From assembly GCA_035308025.1 (NCBI GenBank), contig DATGHL010000029.1, positions 103,287-167,286 of the forward strand: DNA of 64,000 bases, written 5' to 3'. Position numbers and translations under genes: made by a program. The notes beneath the pieces are model-generated. The model was not told the origin of the DNA. It made no database searches and worked only from the letters and a program-made list of their open reading frames with translations. This DNA is from Candidatus Binataceae bacterium (GTDB lineage Bacteria; Desulfobacterota; Binatia; Binatales; Binataceae). Below, piece by piece: positions 1-20,736 of the stretch (the first letter of the stretch is position 1; each line of letters begins with the position of its first letter).

Positions 1-1
1 C

Positions 2-283
2 TGATGATTTCACTTCGCTCTTGCGATCACCCGAATGGCCATGGAAGATCCGCGTCGGCGAGAACTCGCCGAGCTTGTGTCCAACCATATTCTCAGTGCA
101 GTAGACCGGGATGAATTTGTTGCCGTTGTGCACGGCGAAGGTCAAACCGATCATGTCCGGCACTACCATCGAGCGCCGCGACCAGGTGCGGATGATCCGC
201 TTGTCGCCGGCCGCCACCGCAGTATCGACTTTTTTTTGCAGGTTGGCATCTACAAACGGGCCTTTTTTCAGTGATCGCGGCAT
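2..283 (-). CDS. rpsS: 30S ribosomal protein S19 (partial, 3' end outside window)
   Basis: S19 of the small-subunit head, which contacts 16S rRNA and the A-site finger. The reverse strand from an ATG at 283 reads [16 protein letters not shown] and continues with the family hallmark [20 protein letters not shown] and [11 protein letters not shown]. About 94 codons are present with no stop, so the last few residues lie beyond the left edge. It starts 6 bp after the rplB stop, the standard S10-operon order. The reading comes from direct translation and is unambiguous. Confidence 0.97.
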   Translation of the reverse strand, partial: MPRSLKKGPFVDANLQKKVDTAVAAGDKRIIRTWSRRSMVVPDMIGLTFAVHNGNKFIPVYCTENMVGHKLGEFSPTRIFHGHSGDRKSEVKSS

Positions 284-289
284 TTGCTC

Positions 290-1123
290 TTATCCCCGCT
301 TGCCGCGCGGCCGGCGCGACACGATGTATTGATCCGAGGTCTTCTTGCCGCGAGTCTTGTAGCCCTTGGCCGGCGTCCCCCATGGCGACTGCGGATGATT
401 CCCCTTCGAGCGCCCCTCACCGCCGCCGTGCGGATGATCCACCGGATTCATCGCGACCCCGCGCACGTGCGAGCGATGCCCGTACCAGCGGTTACGACCG
501 GCCTTGCCGATCGAGATATTTTCGAACTCGAGATTGCCCACCTGGCCAATCGTCGCCCGGCACTCCGCCTGCACCATCCGCTGCTCGCCCGAGGGCAGCT
601 TGAGCAGCGCGAACTTGCCCTCTTTGGCCATGAGCTGCGCCTGCGCGCCGGCTCCACGCGCCATCTGGGCACCGGCGCCGGGCTTGAGCTCGATCGCATG
701 AACAAAAGTGCCGACCGGAATGTTAACGAGCTTGAGCGCGTTGCCGGGCTTGATATCTGCGCTCGGACCGCACTCCACCTTATCGCCTGCCTTGAGCCCT
801 TCGGGCGCCAGGATGTAACTTTTTTCGCCGTCGGCATAATGCAGCAGCGCAATATTCGCCGAACGATTCGGATCGTACTCAAGCGCCGCCACCGTCGCCG
901 GAATACCGTCGCGACTGCGCTTGAAATCGATCAGGCGGAGCCGGCGTTTGTGGCCGCCGCCCAGATGACGCATCGTCATGCGCCCGAGATTGTTCCGGCC
1001 GCCGGATTTCTTGAGCGGCGCGAGCAGGCGCTTCTCCGGCGCCTTCTTGCTCAGCCCGGAAAAATCCGCAAGCTGCATGAAGCGCTGGCCCGGCGTGCGC
1101 GGATTGAGTTGAATCACTGCCAT
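290..1123 (-). CDS. rplB: 50S ribosomal protein L2
   Basis: L2 is a primary 23S rRNA binder needed for subunit association and peptidyl-transferase centre assembly. The protein has 277 residues, the usual length. It shows the family signatures [17 protein letters not shown] near residue 45-60, KGYKTRGKK near the C terminus, and the conserved loop [19 protein letters not shown] around residue 225-240 that carries the histidine near the catalytic centre. It follows rplW after 28 bp and precedes rpsS by 6 bp, so it is part of one S10-type operon. Nothing is unusual. Confidence 0.98.
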   Translation of the reverse strand: MAVIQLNPRTPGQRFMQLADFSGLSKKAPEKRLLAPLKKSGGRNNLGRMTMRHLGGGHKRRLRLIDFKRSRDGIPATVAALEYDPNRSANIALLHYADGEKSYILAPEGLKAGDKVECGPSADIKPGNALKLVNIPVGTFVHAIELKPGAGAQMARGAGAQAQLMAKEGKFALLKLPSGEQRMVQAECRATIGQVGNLEFENISIGKAGRNRWYGHRSHVRGVAMNPVDHPHGGGEGRSKGNHPQSPWGTPAKGYKTRGKKTSDQYIVSRRPRGKRG

Positions 1124-1151
1124 CTTAATCTTATGCCTTGGCGCTTATGCC

Positions 1152-1454
1152 CTAGAGGCCCTCGAAGAATTCGATTTTGTCGCCCGCCTTGAGCGTGACA
1201 TAGGCCTTTTTCCAATCCGATTTGCGCCCCGCGATCCGTCCCTTGCGCCGCTCCTTGCCCATGAAATTTGCCGTGCGAATCTTGAGCACCGTCACCTTGA
1301 ACAGTTGTTCGACCGCTAGCCGCAACTGGTCCTTGCTGGCGTCGGGCCGCGCGCGGAAGACCACTTGATTCGCGCGCTCGCCGATAAGCGTGCCTTTTTC
1401 GGTCACCAGCGGCGCCAAAATCAGACCGTCCAGACCTTGGAGACCGGCGCTCAC
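1152..1454 (-). CDS. rplW: 50S ribosomal protein L23
   Basis: L23 sits at the polypeptide exit and docks trigger factor and SRP. I place the start at the GTG at 1454, which overlaps the rplD stop as GTGA. This gives 100 residues beginning MSAGLQGLDGLILAPLVTEKG, the normal length. A longer upstream reading of the same frame is only an out-of-frame shadow of rplD. The conserved core PLVTEKG, then FKVTVLKIRTANFMGK and GRKSDWKKAYVTL, is all present. Translation is probably coupled to rplD through the 4-bp overlap. Confidence 0.94.
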   Translation of the reverse strand: MSAGLQGLDGLILAPLVTEKGTLIGERANQVVFRARPDASKDQLRLAVEQLFKVTVLKIRTANFMGKERRKGRIAGRKSDWKKAYVTLKAGDKIEFFEGL

Positions 1455-2125
1455 TTGCCACCCCCGAGACGCGCTTCCACGGCCCGCGCGGTCTCCGCAG
1501 TCATCAGCAACTGATCGTAGTTCAGCACGTCGAAGACATTCAGCCCGGCGAGCGAGAGAATCTTGTGCGCCGCGAGATTGCGCGCCGCCCGCGCGAAAAC
1601 GGCGTCCTCTGCCGAGACCACGATCAGCGCGTGCGTCAAACCGAGCGCCGCCAGCGCCGCATTCGCAGCTTTGGTCTTGGGCTCCGTAAGTTCCAGCCGT
1701 TCGACAACAATCATATGGCCACTGGCCGCGCGATCGGCGATCGCCAATGCAAGTGCGCGCCGCCAGGCCTTTTTGGGCATCTTGTACGAATAGTCGCGCG
1801 GCTGCGGCCCGAAAATTTTGCCGCCGTGACGCCATAGCGGCGAACGGGTCGAGCCGGCTCGCGCCCGCCCGGTGCCTTTTTGCCGCCACGGCTTCCGCCC
1901 GCCGCCCGAGATAAAGCCTTTAGTCTTGGTCGAGGCCGTGCCGGCGCGCCGCTTCGCGAGTTGCATCCGCACCGCTTCGTGCATCAGCGAGGCGTCGGCG
2001 TCGCTGCGGAAGATCGAGCCCGAAAGCTCGAAGTCGCCCTGCCGCTCACGCGCCGCCGAGTACATCGGGACTTTCATGGGCGCCTTGACGCCGTCCGCAG
2101 TTGCCACGCTCGTCGTCTCATCCAT
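1451..2125 (-). CDS. rplD: 50S ribosomal protein L4
   Basis: L4 lines the exit tunnel and in E. coli also represses the S10 operon. The protein has 224 residues. The extended tunnel loop carries the family motif GGGRKPWRQKGTGRARAGS around residue 75-92, followed by SPLWRHGG. The start overlaps the rplC stop by 8 bp and the stop overlaps rplW. Whether it autoregulates here cannot be judged: no distinct leader is present, because rpsJ follows tuf directly. Confidence 0.97.
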   Translation of the reverse strand: MDETTSVATADGVKAPMKVPMYSAARERQGDFELSGSIFRSDADASLMHEAVRMQLAKRRAGTASTKTKGFISGGGRKPWRQKGTGRARAGSTRSPLWRHGGKIFGPQPRDYSYKMPKKAWRRALALAIADRAASGHMIVVERLELTEPKTKAANAALAALGLTHALIVVSAEDAVFARAARNLAAHKILSLAGLNVFDVLNYDQLLMTAETARAVEARLGGGK

Positions 2126-2783
2126 CGGCCTGCCCCTGCGTGAAGCGCTGCCCGCTGGACGCGTGCCGGACGATCACCAGACCGCCGTCAGGACCGGGCA
2201 CCGCCCCGCTGACCGCAACCGCATGATCTTCGGCGAGAATCTCGACAATTTTCAGATTGAGCACCGTCGCCAACTCATTGCCCATCTGCCCCGCCATCCG
2301 CATCCCTTTGCGTACGCGTCCAGGATATGAGCGATTACCAATCGAACCGCCGTGGCGAAAATATTCGTGCGTACCGCGCATCATCGGAAAGCCGGCGAAG
2401 TGATGCCGCTTGATGACGCCGGCGTAGCCGTGCCCTTTCGAGACGCCGGAGACGTCGATGGTATCGCCCGCCTTGAAGACATCGGTCGCCGCCAGCATCT
2501 GGCCGAGCTTGAGTTCGCCCTCGCCACGCGTCTTGAACTCCCGCGTTGCGATCCCCGCCGCGACTTCGGCCTTTTGAAAATGGCCGCGTTGCGGCGCGGT
2601 CACGCGCGACAGCTTGCGCTTGCCCCAGGTCACCTGGATAGCCTCGTAGCCGTCGGTGCCTGCAGTCTTAATCTGCGTCACCGCGCACGGCCCCAATTGG
2701 ATGACGGTCACGGCCTGCACGCGGCCGCTGGCGTCGCCAATCTGGGTCATGCCCAATTTTTTTCCAATCAATCCGCTCAGCAC
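2118..2783 (-). CDS. rplC: 50S ribosomal protein L3
   Basis: L3 nucleates 50S assembly and reaches the peptidyl-transferase centre. The 221-residue protein starts [20 protein letters not shown] and contains the conserved [17 protein letters not shown] and the [15 protein letters not shown] and [14 protein letters not shown] segments. The methylation-site glutamine region of E. coli L3 lies in this GQMGN stretch. It follows rpsJ after a 21-bp gap and overlaps rplD. Confidence 0.98.
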   Translation of the reverse strand: MLSGLIGKKLGMTQIGDASGRVQAVTVIQLGPCAVTQIKTAGTDGYEAIQVTWGKRKLSRVTAPQRGHFQKAEVAAGIATREFKTRGEGELKLGQMLAATDVFKAGDTIDVSGVSKGHGYAGVIKRHHFAGFPMMRGTHEYFRHGGSIGNRSYPGRVRKGMRMAGQMGNELATVLNLKIVEILAEDHAVAVSGAVPGPDGGLVIVRHASSGQRFTQGQADG

Positions 2784-2804
2784 GGGACTTCTCTCATCAC
2801 GGGG

Positions 2805-3125
2805 CTACTCGAGTTTGATTTCCACGTCCACGCCGGCGGCAAGATCGAGCTTGCCCAGCGCGTCGATAGTCTGTTGGGTCGGTTCGAGCACATCCAGCAG
2901 CCGCTTATGCGTGCGAATCTCGAAATGTTCCCGTGATTTCTTGTCCACGTGCGGCGAGCGGTTCACCGTAAAGCGCTCGATCCGGGTCGGCAGCGGAATC
3001 GGCCCGGCGACGCGGCCGCCGGTGCGCCGAATCGTATCCACGATCTCGCGCACCGACTGATCGAGCAGCCGGTAGTCGTACGCCTTCAGGCGTATCCGGA
3101 TCTTTTCGTTCATCCCAGAAGCCAC
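2805..3125 (-). CDS. rpsJ: 30S ribosomal protein S10
   Basis: S10 (NusE) is a 30S head protein and also an antitermination partner of NusG. The translation shows [22 protein letters not shown] and the [29 protein letters not shown] signature. Two starts are possible. The GTG at 3125 (106 residues) has a GAGG Shine-Dalgarno sequence 8 bases upstream. The ATG at 3113 (102 residues, nearer the usual length) has none visible, so I prefer the GTG. The gene lies 28 bp after tuf, so the str and S10 operons appear fused. Confidence 0.95.
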   Translation of the reverse strand: MASGMNEKIRIRLKAYDYRLLDQSVREIVDTIRRTGGRVAGPIPLPTRIERFTVNRSPHVDKKSREHFEIRTHKRLLDVLEPTQQTIDALGKLDLAAGVDVEIKLE

Positions 3126-3153
3126 TATGCCAACCTCGTGCTCGCCGCCCGCC

Positions 3154-4353
<1,200 letters not shown>

Positions 4354-4429
4354 GATATGCCCTCCGGTTCTTGACCCCTTTATGCTAAAAGATAGCAGCC
4401 TCTAAGCTGAAATTTGACCCGCGTTGCGC

Positions 4430-6517
<2,088 letters not shown>

Positions 6518-6549
6518 AGAACTAAAGAATCTAACCCTGAATTCCCGGA

Positions 6550-7020
6550 TTACCAGCGATAGTGCGCAAAGGCCCGGTTGGCCTCGGCCATCCGATGAGT
6601 ATCTTCGCGCTTTTTCACGGCGCCGCCGCGATTCGCGCCGGCCTCGAGGATTTCGTTGGCCAGCCGCTCGACCATAGATTTCTCGCCGCGCGCCCGCGCC
6701 GCCGTCACCATCCAGCGCATCGCCAGCGAGTTGCGCCGCAGCGGCCGCACCTCGACCGGCACCTGGTAGTTCGCGCCGCCGACCCGCCGTGAGCGCACTT
6801 CGACCGCCGGCCGCACGTTATCCAGCGCCCGCTTGAAGACCGTCAGGCCGTCCTCTTTGGCGCGCTCGGCAACCAACTCCAGCGCGCCGTAGAAAATCAA
6901 CTCGGCCGTGGACTTCTTGCCGCGCTCCATCACCACGTTCATGAACTTCGCTACCGTGCGATCATGAAACTTGGGATCCGGGATGGCCTCGCGAACCCGA
7001 GCCTGTCCTTTGCGCGACAT
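6550..7020 (-). CDS. rpsG: 30S ribosomal protein S7
   Basis: S7 initiates assembly of the 30S head and lines the E site. It has 156 residues, the standard length. It reads [21 protein letters not shown] at the N terminus and includes [39 protein letters not shown] and [15 protein letters not shown]. An AGGAA SD precedes the ATG. It lies 61 bp after rpsL and 32 bp before fusA. In E. coli S7 represses this operon from the rpsL-rpsG gap; I did not identify that structure here. Confidence 0.98.
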   Translation of the reverse strand: MSRKGQARVREAIPDPKFHDRTVAKFMNVVMERGKKSTAELIFYGALELVAERAKEDGLTVFKRALDNVRPAVEVRSRRVGGANYQVPVEVRPLRRNSLAMRWMVTAARARGEKSMVERLANEILEAGANRGGAVKKREDTHRMAEANRAFAHYRW

Positions 7021-7081
7021 AAAATTCCTGCTTCGATTCCTACTTCAATGTTTGGCGGCGTAACTGCTTACTGGGCTTTTG

Positions 7082-7453
<372 letters not shown>

Positions 7454-7597
7454 TTTTGCCTTTCTTACTCTTCAAGTTCTTCGGCGCAGCGCCCTGCTGC
7501 ATCGCCTTTAGTCTGCTGGTCGAATCGCGGTAGCCCATATCAGATGACAGGTTTGGCTATCGCCCGGACGGATCGTTACAAGCGCGTCCCAAGCAAA

Positions 7598-7623
7598 CCC
7601 CCAAGGACGCTCGCCCTTGGGGG
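7598..7623 (-). terminator. Putative terminator or attenuator between rpoC and rpsL
   Basis: A perfect 9-bp inverted repeat (CCCCCAAGG / CCTTGGGGG, loop of 8) lies 36 bp beyond the rpoC stop. Read on the minus strand, the stem is followed by TTTGCTT, a short and imperfect T-rich tail. The rest of the 205-bp gap (7454-7658) shows no gene and no convincing promoter. It may end rpoBC transcription or partially attenuate it before rpsL. Confidence 0.6.
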
Positions 7624-7658
7624 AAGCATTAAGATGTATATGTATCGCGCCCCGCCTG

Positions 7659-11969
<4,311 letters not shown>

Positions 11970-12106
11970 AACTGCTTACTCTCCTTCTGCTACATGCTGC
12001 TGACGTTGTGTCTCAGCGAGATTCGACCGATCGGACGTCCTACCGAGTCCACGCCCCGTCCCGCGGCGAAAGCCGGCGCGCTGCCGTAAGCGCAGGTGCG
12101 GATGCA

Positions 12107-16228
<4,122 letters not shown>

Positions 16229-16302
16229 TGGTACCTCATCCGGCCGCCGCTCGAGGAGCGCCGCGCCGCCGGGTGTGTTAGCGGCTGTTTAAGAATATCG
16301 CG

Positions 16303-16324
16303 CACGCACCATCACGGCGCGTGC
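16303..16324 (-). terminator. Possible weak attenuator hairpin between rplL and rpoB
   Basis: In the 223-bp gap between rplL and rpoB, a 7-bp perfect inverted repeat (CGCACGC / GCGTGCG) encloses a loop of about 11 bases. On the minus strand it is followed by CGATATTCTT. In E. coli the same gap holds a partial terminator and an RNase III site that tune rpoBC relative to rplJL. The position matches but the stem is short and the assignment is tentative. Nothing else is recognisable in this gap. Confidence 0.3.
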
Positions 16325-16451
16325 GTCGGAAATCCCCCGCTTCGAATTGCGTAAACGGGCAAACGGCCGCCGCGCTGACGGAGAATACCGCCTGCGCTGC
16401 CGCTCACCGTTCTATGATGCCCGGACTGAACTGCCAAAAAAGCGCCGGCTC

Positions 16452-16850
16452 CTACTTCAACTCGACTCCGCCCCCGACATCTTCAAGCTTCTTTTTGATC
16501 TCCTCCGCCTCGGCCTTGTTGACGCCTTCCTTGACCGCCTTCGGCGCGCCGTCCACCAGGTCTTTGGCCTCTTTGAGTCCCAACCCGGTCAGCTCACGCA
16601 CGACTTTGATCACCTGGATCTTCTTGTCGCCCGCCGCTGTCAACATCACGGTAAACTCGTCCTTCTCAGCCGCCGGCGCCGCCGCCGCGGCTCCCGCCGC
16701 ACCCGGCGCAGCCACCATCGCGACCGGCGCCGCCGCCGACACTCCAAGCTCTTGTTCGAGCTCTTTGACGAGGGCCGCTGCATCTAACAGGCTCAGATTT
16801 TTGAGATAATCCTTGACCTGATCGCGGCTTAACGATCCTGCTTCTTCCAT
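16452..16850 (-). CDS. rplL: 50S ribosomal protein L7/L12
   Basis: The flexible stalk protein that recruits translational GTPases. Starting at the ATG at 16850, preceded by AAGGAGA, it has 132 residues; a TTG further upstream would overlap that SD and is unlikely. It shows the N-terminal dimerisation helix ([22 protein letters not shown]), an Ala/Gly/Pro-rich hinge ([17 protein letters not shown]) and the globular C-terminal domain with [24 protein letters not shown] and a closing DVGGGVELK. It lies downstream of rplJ with a 136-bp gap. Confidence 0.96.
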   Translation of the reverse strand: MEEAGSLSRDQVKDYLKNLSLLDAAALVKELEQELGVSAAAPVAMVAAPGAAGAAAAAPAAEKDEFTVMLTAAGDKKIQVIKVVRELTGLGLKEAKDLVDGAPKAVKEGVNKAEAEEIKKKLEDVGGGVELK

Positions 16851-16986
16851 CTTCCCTCTGTCTCCTTCCAATCAATAAGCGCCGCGCGGACGATGTGGGA
16901 GCGCCTCGCGACTATCAAACAAACCGCTTTCAAACAAACCGCTTTCTCGAACTAAACCTTGCTCCAAATTACTTCGACGATATTTC

Positions 16987-17595
16987 TTATGCCTGCCCAG
17001 TTGTTTCCGCTTCGACCGGCGCAGCATCAGCCCCGACGCCCTCCGCAGGAACCGTGGGCGCCGCGTCCGCCACTGCGCTTTCGCCGGCTTTCTTGCCGAT
17101 CGCGTCGATCAGCCGTGCCAACCCCGACGCCGGCTCATTCAGCAGCCGCACGAGCTGCGTCGCAGGCGCCTGCAGCAGGCCCAGTAGCTGTCCGAAGATC
17201 ACCTCGCGCGCCGGCAACTGCGCCAACGCCGCGATCTCCTCCGCCGTCAACGGCTTGCCGTCGAGCACGCCGCCCCGCACCTTGAACTTCTCGCCCAGAT
17301 CCTTGAACGAACCGACCGTCTTGGCCAGCTCGACCGGATTGGTGTAGCTCACGATAAGCCCGATCGGCCCGCCAAGGCTGGTTTCGAGCGCGGCGAAGGC
17401 CGTCTGCTTGATCGCCAGCCGCATCAAGGTGTTTTTCGCCACCTGCAACTCGCTGTCGATCGCGCGCAGCCGCCGGCGCATGTCGTCCGATTCACCCGCG
17501 GTCATCCCACGATGCTCCGCCAGCAGCGCCATTTTGGCCCGCCCCAGGTTCGCCGTCAGCCGTTGAACGATTTCGGTCTTTTGCTCTTTCTTCAT
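16987..17595 (-). CDS. rplJ: 50S ribosomal protein L10
   Basis: L10 anchors L12 dimers to the ribosome. The protein has 202 residues. The N-terminal domain reads MKKEQKTEIVQRLTANLGRA with the usual KNTLMRLAI. The C-terminal L12-binding helix is around NEPASGLARLIDAI. It ends in an Ala/Glu/Val-rich tail of about 25 residues that is longer than in E. coli L10. Only 36 bp separate it from rplA, too short to hold the classical L10 translational repressor leader. Confidence 0.95.
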   Translation of the reverse strand: MKKEQKTEIVQRLTANLGRAKMALLAEHRGMTAGESDDMRRRLRAIDSELQVAKNTLMRLAIKQTAFAALETSLGGPIGLIVSYTNPVELAKTVGSFKDLGEKFKVRGGVLDGKPLTAEEIAALAQLPAREVIFGQLLGLLQAPATQLVRLLNEPASGLARLIDAIGKKAGESAVADAAPTVPAEGVGADAAPVEAETTGQA

Positions 17596-17631
17596 CGCGA
17601 TCGCTTTCTATCGGGGTCTGCGGACCACCGC

Positions 17632-18345
17632 CTACGCGGCCGCCGCAGCGCCCGTGCGGGCCGCACTGGCCGTATCGACGCGAACGCCTGGACCCATGGT
17701 TGACGAGACTGCGACGCTCTTTACGTAATTGCCCTTGGCGGTCGAGGGCTTCGAACGGGCAATCGCGCCCAACAGCGCATGAGCATTCTCGGCCAGCTTC
17801 TCGCCGCCAAAACTGATCTTGCCGATCCGCACGTGGACCACGCCAGCCTTGTCAACCCGATAATCAACCTTGCCGGCCTTGACCTCCTGCACCGCCTTCG
17901 CGACATCGAAGGTAACGGTCCCGACGCGTGGATTCGGCATCAGGCCGCGCGGCCCCAGAATCTTGCCGATTCGCCCGACCGCGCCCATGATATCCGGCGT
18001 CGCGATTACCCGATCGAAATCCAGCCAGTTCTCTTCCTGGATCTTCTTGATCAAGTCCTCGCCGCCGACGAAGTCTGCGCCCGCATCACGCCCCTCTTTT
18101 TCTTTCTCACCCTTGGCCAGCACCAGCACCCGAAAAACCTTGCCGGTGCCGTTGGGCAGCACTACCGTGCCGCGAACGTTCTGATCGGCTTGCCGCGGAT
18201 CGACGCCCAACCGCACCGCCAGCTCGACCGTCTCGTCGAACTTCGCGACTTTGTTCGCGACGACTAACGCCAGCGCCTCTTCGAGCGGATAGCGCTTTTC
18301 CTGATCAACATTCTTCGCCGCGTTGGCGTATTTCTTTCCAGCCAT
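17632..18345 (-). CDS. rplA: 50S ribosomal protein L1
   Basis: L1 forms the mobile stalk that guides deacylated tRNA out of the E site, and represses rplKA in E. coli. It has 237 residues and begins [25 protein letters not shown]. The family signature [27 protein letters not shown] lies around residue 118-145. The last residues ([12 protein letters not shown]) form an Ala-rich tail. It lies 66 bp after rplK, with an AGGA SD. Confidence 0.97.
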   Translation of the reverse strand: MAGKKYANAAKNVDQEKRYPLEEALALVVANKVAKFDETVELAVRLGVDPRQADQNVRGTVVLPNGTGKVFRVLVLAKGEKEKEGRDAGADFVGGEDLIKKIQEENWLDFDRVIATPDIMGAVGRIGKILGPRGLMPNPRVGTVTFDVAKAVQEVKAGKVDYRVDKAGVVHVRIGKISFGGEKLAENAHALLGAIARSKPSTAKGNYVKSVAVSSTMGPGVRVDTASAARTGAAAAA

Positions 18346-18411
18346 TTTTTTCAGCGTCCTTATCTCGATGCGCCCAGTCTCGACGATCCCGTTTCCGAGC
18401 CTCGGCCCCCC

Positions 18412-18837
18412 TCACTCCGCTATTTCGATCCCCATCGAGCGCGCCGTACCCTCAACCGTCTTCATCGCTGCGGCGACGTCGCGCGCCGACAAATCCTTCG
18501 ACTTGGTCTTGGCGATCTCCTCGACCTGTTTGCGCGAGACCTTGCCGACCTTGTTCTTGTTCGGTGTCGGCGAACCCTTTTCGAGTCCCGCCGCCTTCAG
18601 CAACAATATCGACGCTGGCGGACTCTTGGTGACAAAGGTGAAGGAGCGATCGGCGTAAACCGTCACGATCACCGGAATCACCAGCCCCTGCATCGCCTGG
18701 GTCTGGGCGTTGAAGGACTTGCAGAACTCCATGATATTCACCCCGCGCTGACCCAGCGCAGGGCCCACCGGCGGCGACGGATTCGCCGCCCCAGCCGGGA
18801 TTTGCAGTTTAATCTGCCCGGTTATCTTTTTTGACAT
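18412..18837 (-). CDS. rplK: 50S ribosomal protein L11
   Basis: L11 of the GTPase-associated centre, the target of thiostrepton and the sensor for RelA activation. It has 141 residues. The N-terminal domain reads [36 protein letters not shown], with the proline-rich linker needed for thiostrepton action intact. The C-terminal RNA-binding domain ends [12 protein letters not shown]. It lies 79 bp after nusG. Confidence 0.98.
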   Translation of the reverse strand: MSKKITGQIKLQIPAGAANPSPPVGPALGQRGVNIMEFCKSFNAQTQAMQGLVIPVIVTVYADRSFTFVTKSPPASILLLKAAGLEKGSPTPNKNKVGKVSRKQVEEIAKTKSKDLSARDVAAAMKTVEGTARSMGIEIAE

Positions 18838-18916
18838 TCTCTTATTCGCGCTGCCGACGTCTTAGCGGCGCCATTGGCCGCCGTTCGCACTCCCCCGAGA
18901 GCAACTGCACGGTCCC

Positions 18917-19498
18917 TTACGACTTCTCTACCTGCACGAACTCCAGCTCGACCGGGGTGGCCCGGCCAAAAATCGAAATCAGCACGCGGACCTTGCCCTT
19001 CTCCGGCCGGACTTCCTCGACCGTGCCGTTGAAATCCTGAAAGGGGCCGTTGATCACCTTGACCGCCTCGCCGACCTCGAACAGCACCTTGGGCTTCGGC
19101 CGCAGCGCCCCTTCCTCCATCTGCTGGCGGATCGCCATGACTTCGGACTCGGGAACTTCCGGCGGCGTCGTCGCATGACCGACGAAGCCGGTCACCTTCG
19201 GCGTATTCTTGACCACGTGCCAGGTCTCTTCGTCGAGCTGCATGTTGACGAACATGTAGCCCGGAAAAAACTTGCGGCTCGAGACCTTGCGCTCGCCCCC
19301 CTTGCCCAGCTCCTGCACCCGCTCGACCGGCACCACCACGTCGCCGAATTTGTCCTCGACCTTAAGCGAGCGTACCCGCTCTTCGAGCGCCGCCTTGGCC
19401 TTCTGCTCGAAGCCTGAGTAGGTGTGCACGATGTACCATTTCTTGCCCGCGGCCGGCGTGGGCTCGATACTCGCTGCGTCCGCCATATGATCAGCCAA
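18917..19498 (-). CDS. nusG: Transcription termination/antitermination protein NusG
   Basis: NusG binds RNA polymerase with its N-terminal domain and Rho or S10 with its KOW domain. The translation has KKWYIVHTYSGFEQKAKAALEERV, then PGYMFVNMQLDEETWHVVKNTPKVTGFVG, and a C-terminal KOW segment VKVINGPFQDFNGTVEEV. Two starts are possible: the TTG at 19498, which has GAGG 11 bases upstream, or the ATG at 19486, which gives 189 residues. The first 15 residues are not conserved. It follows secE, the usual pairing. Confidence 0.96.
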   Translation of the reverse strand: MADHMADAASIEPTPAAGKKWYIVHTYSGFEQKAKAALEERVRSLKVEDKFGDVVVPVERVQELGKGGERKVSSRKFFPGYMFVNMQLDEETWHVVKNTPKVTGFVGHATTPPEVPESEVMAIRQQMEEGALRPKPKVLFEVGEAVKVINGPFQDFNGTVEEVRPEKGKVRVLISIFGRATPVELEFVQVEKS

Positions 19499-19593
19499 TT
19501 TTTGCGCAGCCTCTAAGCAAACTCTTGATGACTTCCGCCCCGCACTGACACGCCGCGCGTCAGCCTAACTTTTCCGTCGGCCCGACCTTTACC

Positions 19594-19797
19594 TCAACCC
19601 AGCATCCAGCGGACCGCGTGGGTTGCCACCATGTCGGCCATTCCGAGCCACAGCGCAATCACCAGCGTCAGCCCCACCACCACCAGCGTCGCCTGCATAG
19701 TTTCGCGCGGCGACGGAAAGTGGACCTTGGATAGCTCTGTCCAGGATTCCTGGACAAACGTCGTGCCCTGTTCGAGGTAACTTTTAAGATTAGCCAT
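19594..19797 (-). CDS. secE: Preprotein translocase subunit SecE
   Basis: SecE clamps SecY in the inner-membrane translocon. From the ATG at 19797 it is a 67-residue single-span form. The amphipathic surface helix has the motif ESWTELSKVHFPSPRETMQATLVVVG, the conserved WxELxKVxxPxxxE pattern, followed by one transmembrane segment LVVVGLTLVIALWLGMADMV. An in-frame TTG 6 bases upstream is an alternative start. It lies between tRNA-Trp and nusG. Confidence 0.95.
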   Translation of the reverse strand: MANLKSYLEQGTTFVQESWTELSKVHFPSPRETMQATLVVVGLTLVIALWLGMADMVATHAVRWMLG

Positions 19798-19831
19798 TTT
19801 CAATCACGCATTCAAGGGAGGCTGCTAAGTC

Positions 19832-19908
19832 TGGCGGGCCAGGCAGGATTCGAACCTGCAACCCCCGGATTTGGAGTCCGATGCTCTGCCAATTAGAGCT
19901 ACTGACCC
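19832..19908 (-). tRNA. tRNA-Trp (CCA anticodon)
   Basis: The minus strand folds as a cloverleaf: acceptor GGGTCAG / CTGGCCC, D-arm GCTC/GAGC, anticodon loop CTCCAAA, T-arm GCAGG-TTCGAAT-CCTGC, discriminator G and an encoded 3' CCA. It lies between rpmG and secE, as in E. coli. Confidence 0.97.
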
Positions 19909-20017
19909 TCCCGATGCTCATCGGACGCTGTTTCTATCCGTGCGCTCCCGTTCGATCAACTTCGCTCGATCAACCTCTGCCCGACTCGGTTTGCAATTCT
20001 GCCTTCTGCCGGGCCAA

Positions 20018-20170
20018 CTATACTTTGACCTCTTTATGCGCGGTATGACTCCGGCAACTGGGGCAGAATTTCTTAATCTCCAATTTTTCCGTCTGCCGCT
20101 TCTTGTTCCGGCTGGTCGTGTAGTTGCGCCGTTTACAGCCGTCGCATTGCAGTCCGATCAAGTCTCTCAT
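20018..20170 (-). CDS. rpmG: 50S ribosomal protein L33
   Basis: A 50-residue protein reading [20 protein letters not shown] and then [17 protein letters not shown], from an ATG at 20170. Two CxxC pairs (CDGC and CPSC) form the zinc-ribbon variant of L33, the C+ paralogue type, which needs zinc. No Cys-free copy is visible in the window. It lies 49 bp after tRNA-Thr(GGT) and 109 bp before tRNA-Trp. In E. coli-like orders a tuf gene stands between that tRNA-Thr and secE; it is missing here. Confidence 0.95.
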   Translation of the reverse strand: MRDLIGLQCDGCKRRNYTTSRNKKRQTEKLEIKKFCPSCRSHTAHKEVKV

Positions 20171-20219
20171 GCTCAACCTGCCTCGCCGCCAAAGTTGACG
20201 GCCGATTTTTATTTGCGCA

Positions 20220-20292
<73 letters not shown>

Positions 20293-20356
20293 AAGTCCTT
20301 TTTCCGCCTATCCCTACCAGTTCATCGCGATCGGCGCGTAACCATCCGCCGGAAAT

Positions 20357-20432
20357 TGGAGCGGGAAACGGGATTCGAACCCGCGACCCCGAGCTTGGAA
20401 GGCTCGCGCTCTACCAACTGAGCTATTCCCGC
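20357..20432 (-). tRNA. tRNA-Gly (TCC anticodon)
   Basis: The minus-strand cloverleaf has acceptor GCGGGAA / TTCCCGC, anticodon stem-loop CGAGC-CTTCCAA-GCTCG, T-arm GCGGG-TTCGAAT-CCCGT, discriminator T and an encoded CCA. It is third of the four clustered tRNAs, matching the E. coli thrU-tyrU-glyT-thrT order. Confidence 0.97.
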
Positions 20433-20467
20433 TCTCCCGGCCGCCCTGATCTCACGCGCCGTAAATT

Positions 20468-20553
20468 TGGTGGAGAGGGGAGGATTCGAACCTCCGAAGG
20501 CATTAGCCGGCAGATTTACAGTCTGCTCCATTTGGCCACTCTGGAACCTCTCC
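20468..20553 (-). tRNA. tRNA-Tyr (GTA anticodon)
   Basis: A class II tRNA with a long variable arm. The acceptor is GGAGAGG / CCTCTCC, the anticodon stem-loop GCAGA-CTGTAAA-TCTGC, the variable-arm stem includes CGGC...GCC, the T-arm is GGAGG-TTCGAAT-CCTCC, the discriminator is A and the CCA is encoded. Length 86. Confidence 0.97.
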
Positions 20554-20585
20554 GGACATGCCTCCGCCTCGGGTCTGCAACGCGC

Positions 20586-20658
<73 letters not shown>

Positions 20659-20689
20659 CCCGATAACGAAACCGACCCCGAAACCCACC

Positions 20690-20718
20690 TTTTTATTCAG
20701 CCGGTCGGCGCCTGTCAA
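20690..20718 (-). promoter_or_regulatory. Sigma-70-type promoter of the tRNA-rpmG-secE-nusG transcript
   Basis: On the minus strand a perfect -35 box TTGACA (20718-20713) is followed after exactly 17 bases by TAAAAA (20695-20690), a 4/6 match to the -10 consensus. It lies 19 bp after the rlmB stop and about 32 bp before tRNA-Thr(TGT). The stretch after the -10 box is G-rich (GGTGGGT), as is common for stringently controlled stable-RNA promoters; that regulatory reading is an inference. Confidence 0.75.
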
Positions 20719-20736
20719 CCGACGTTGCCCTTGCGA

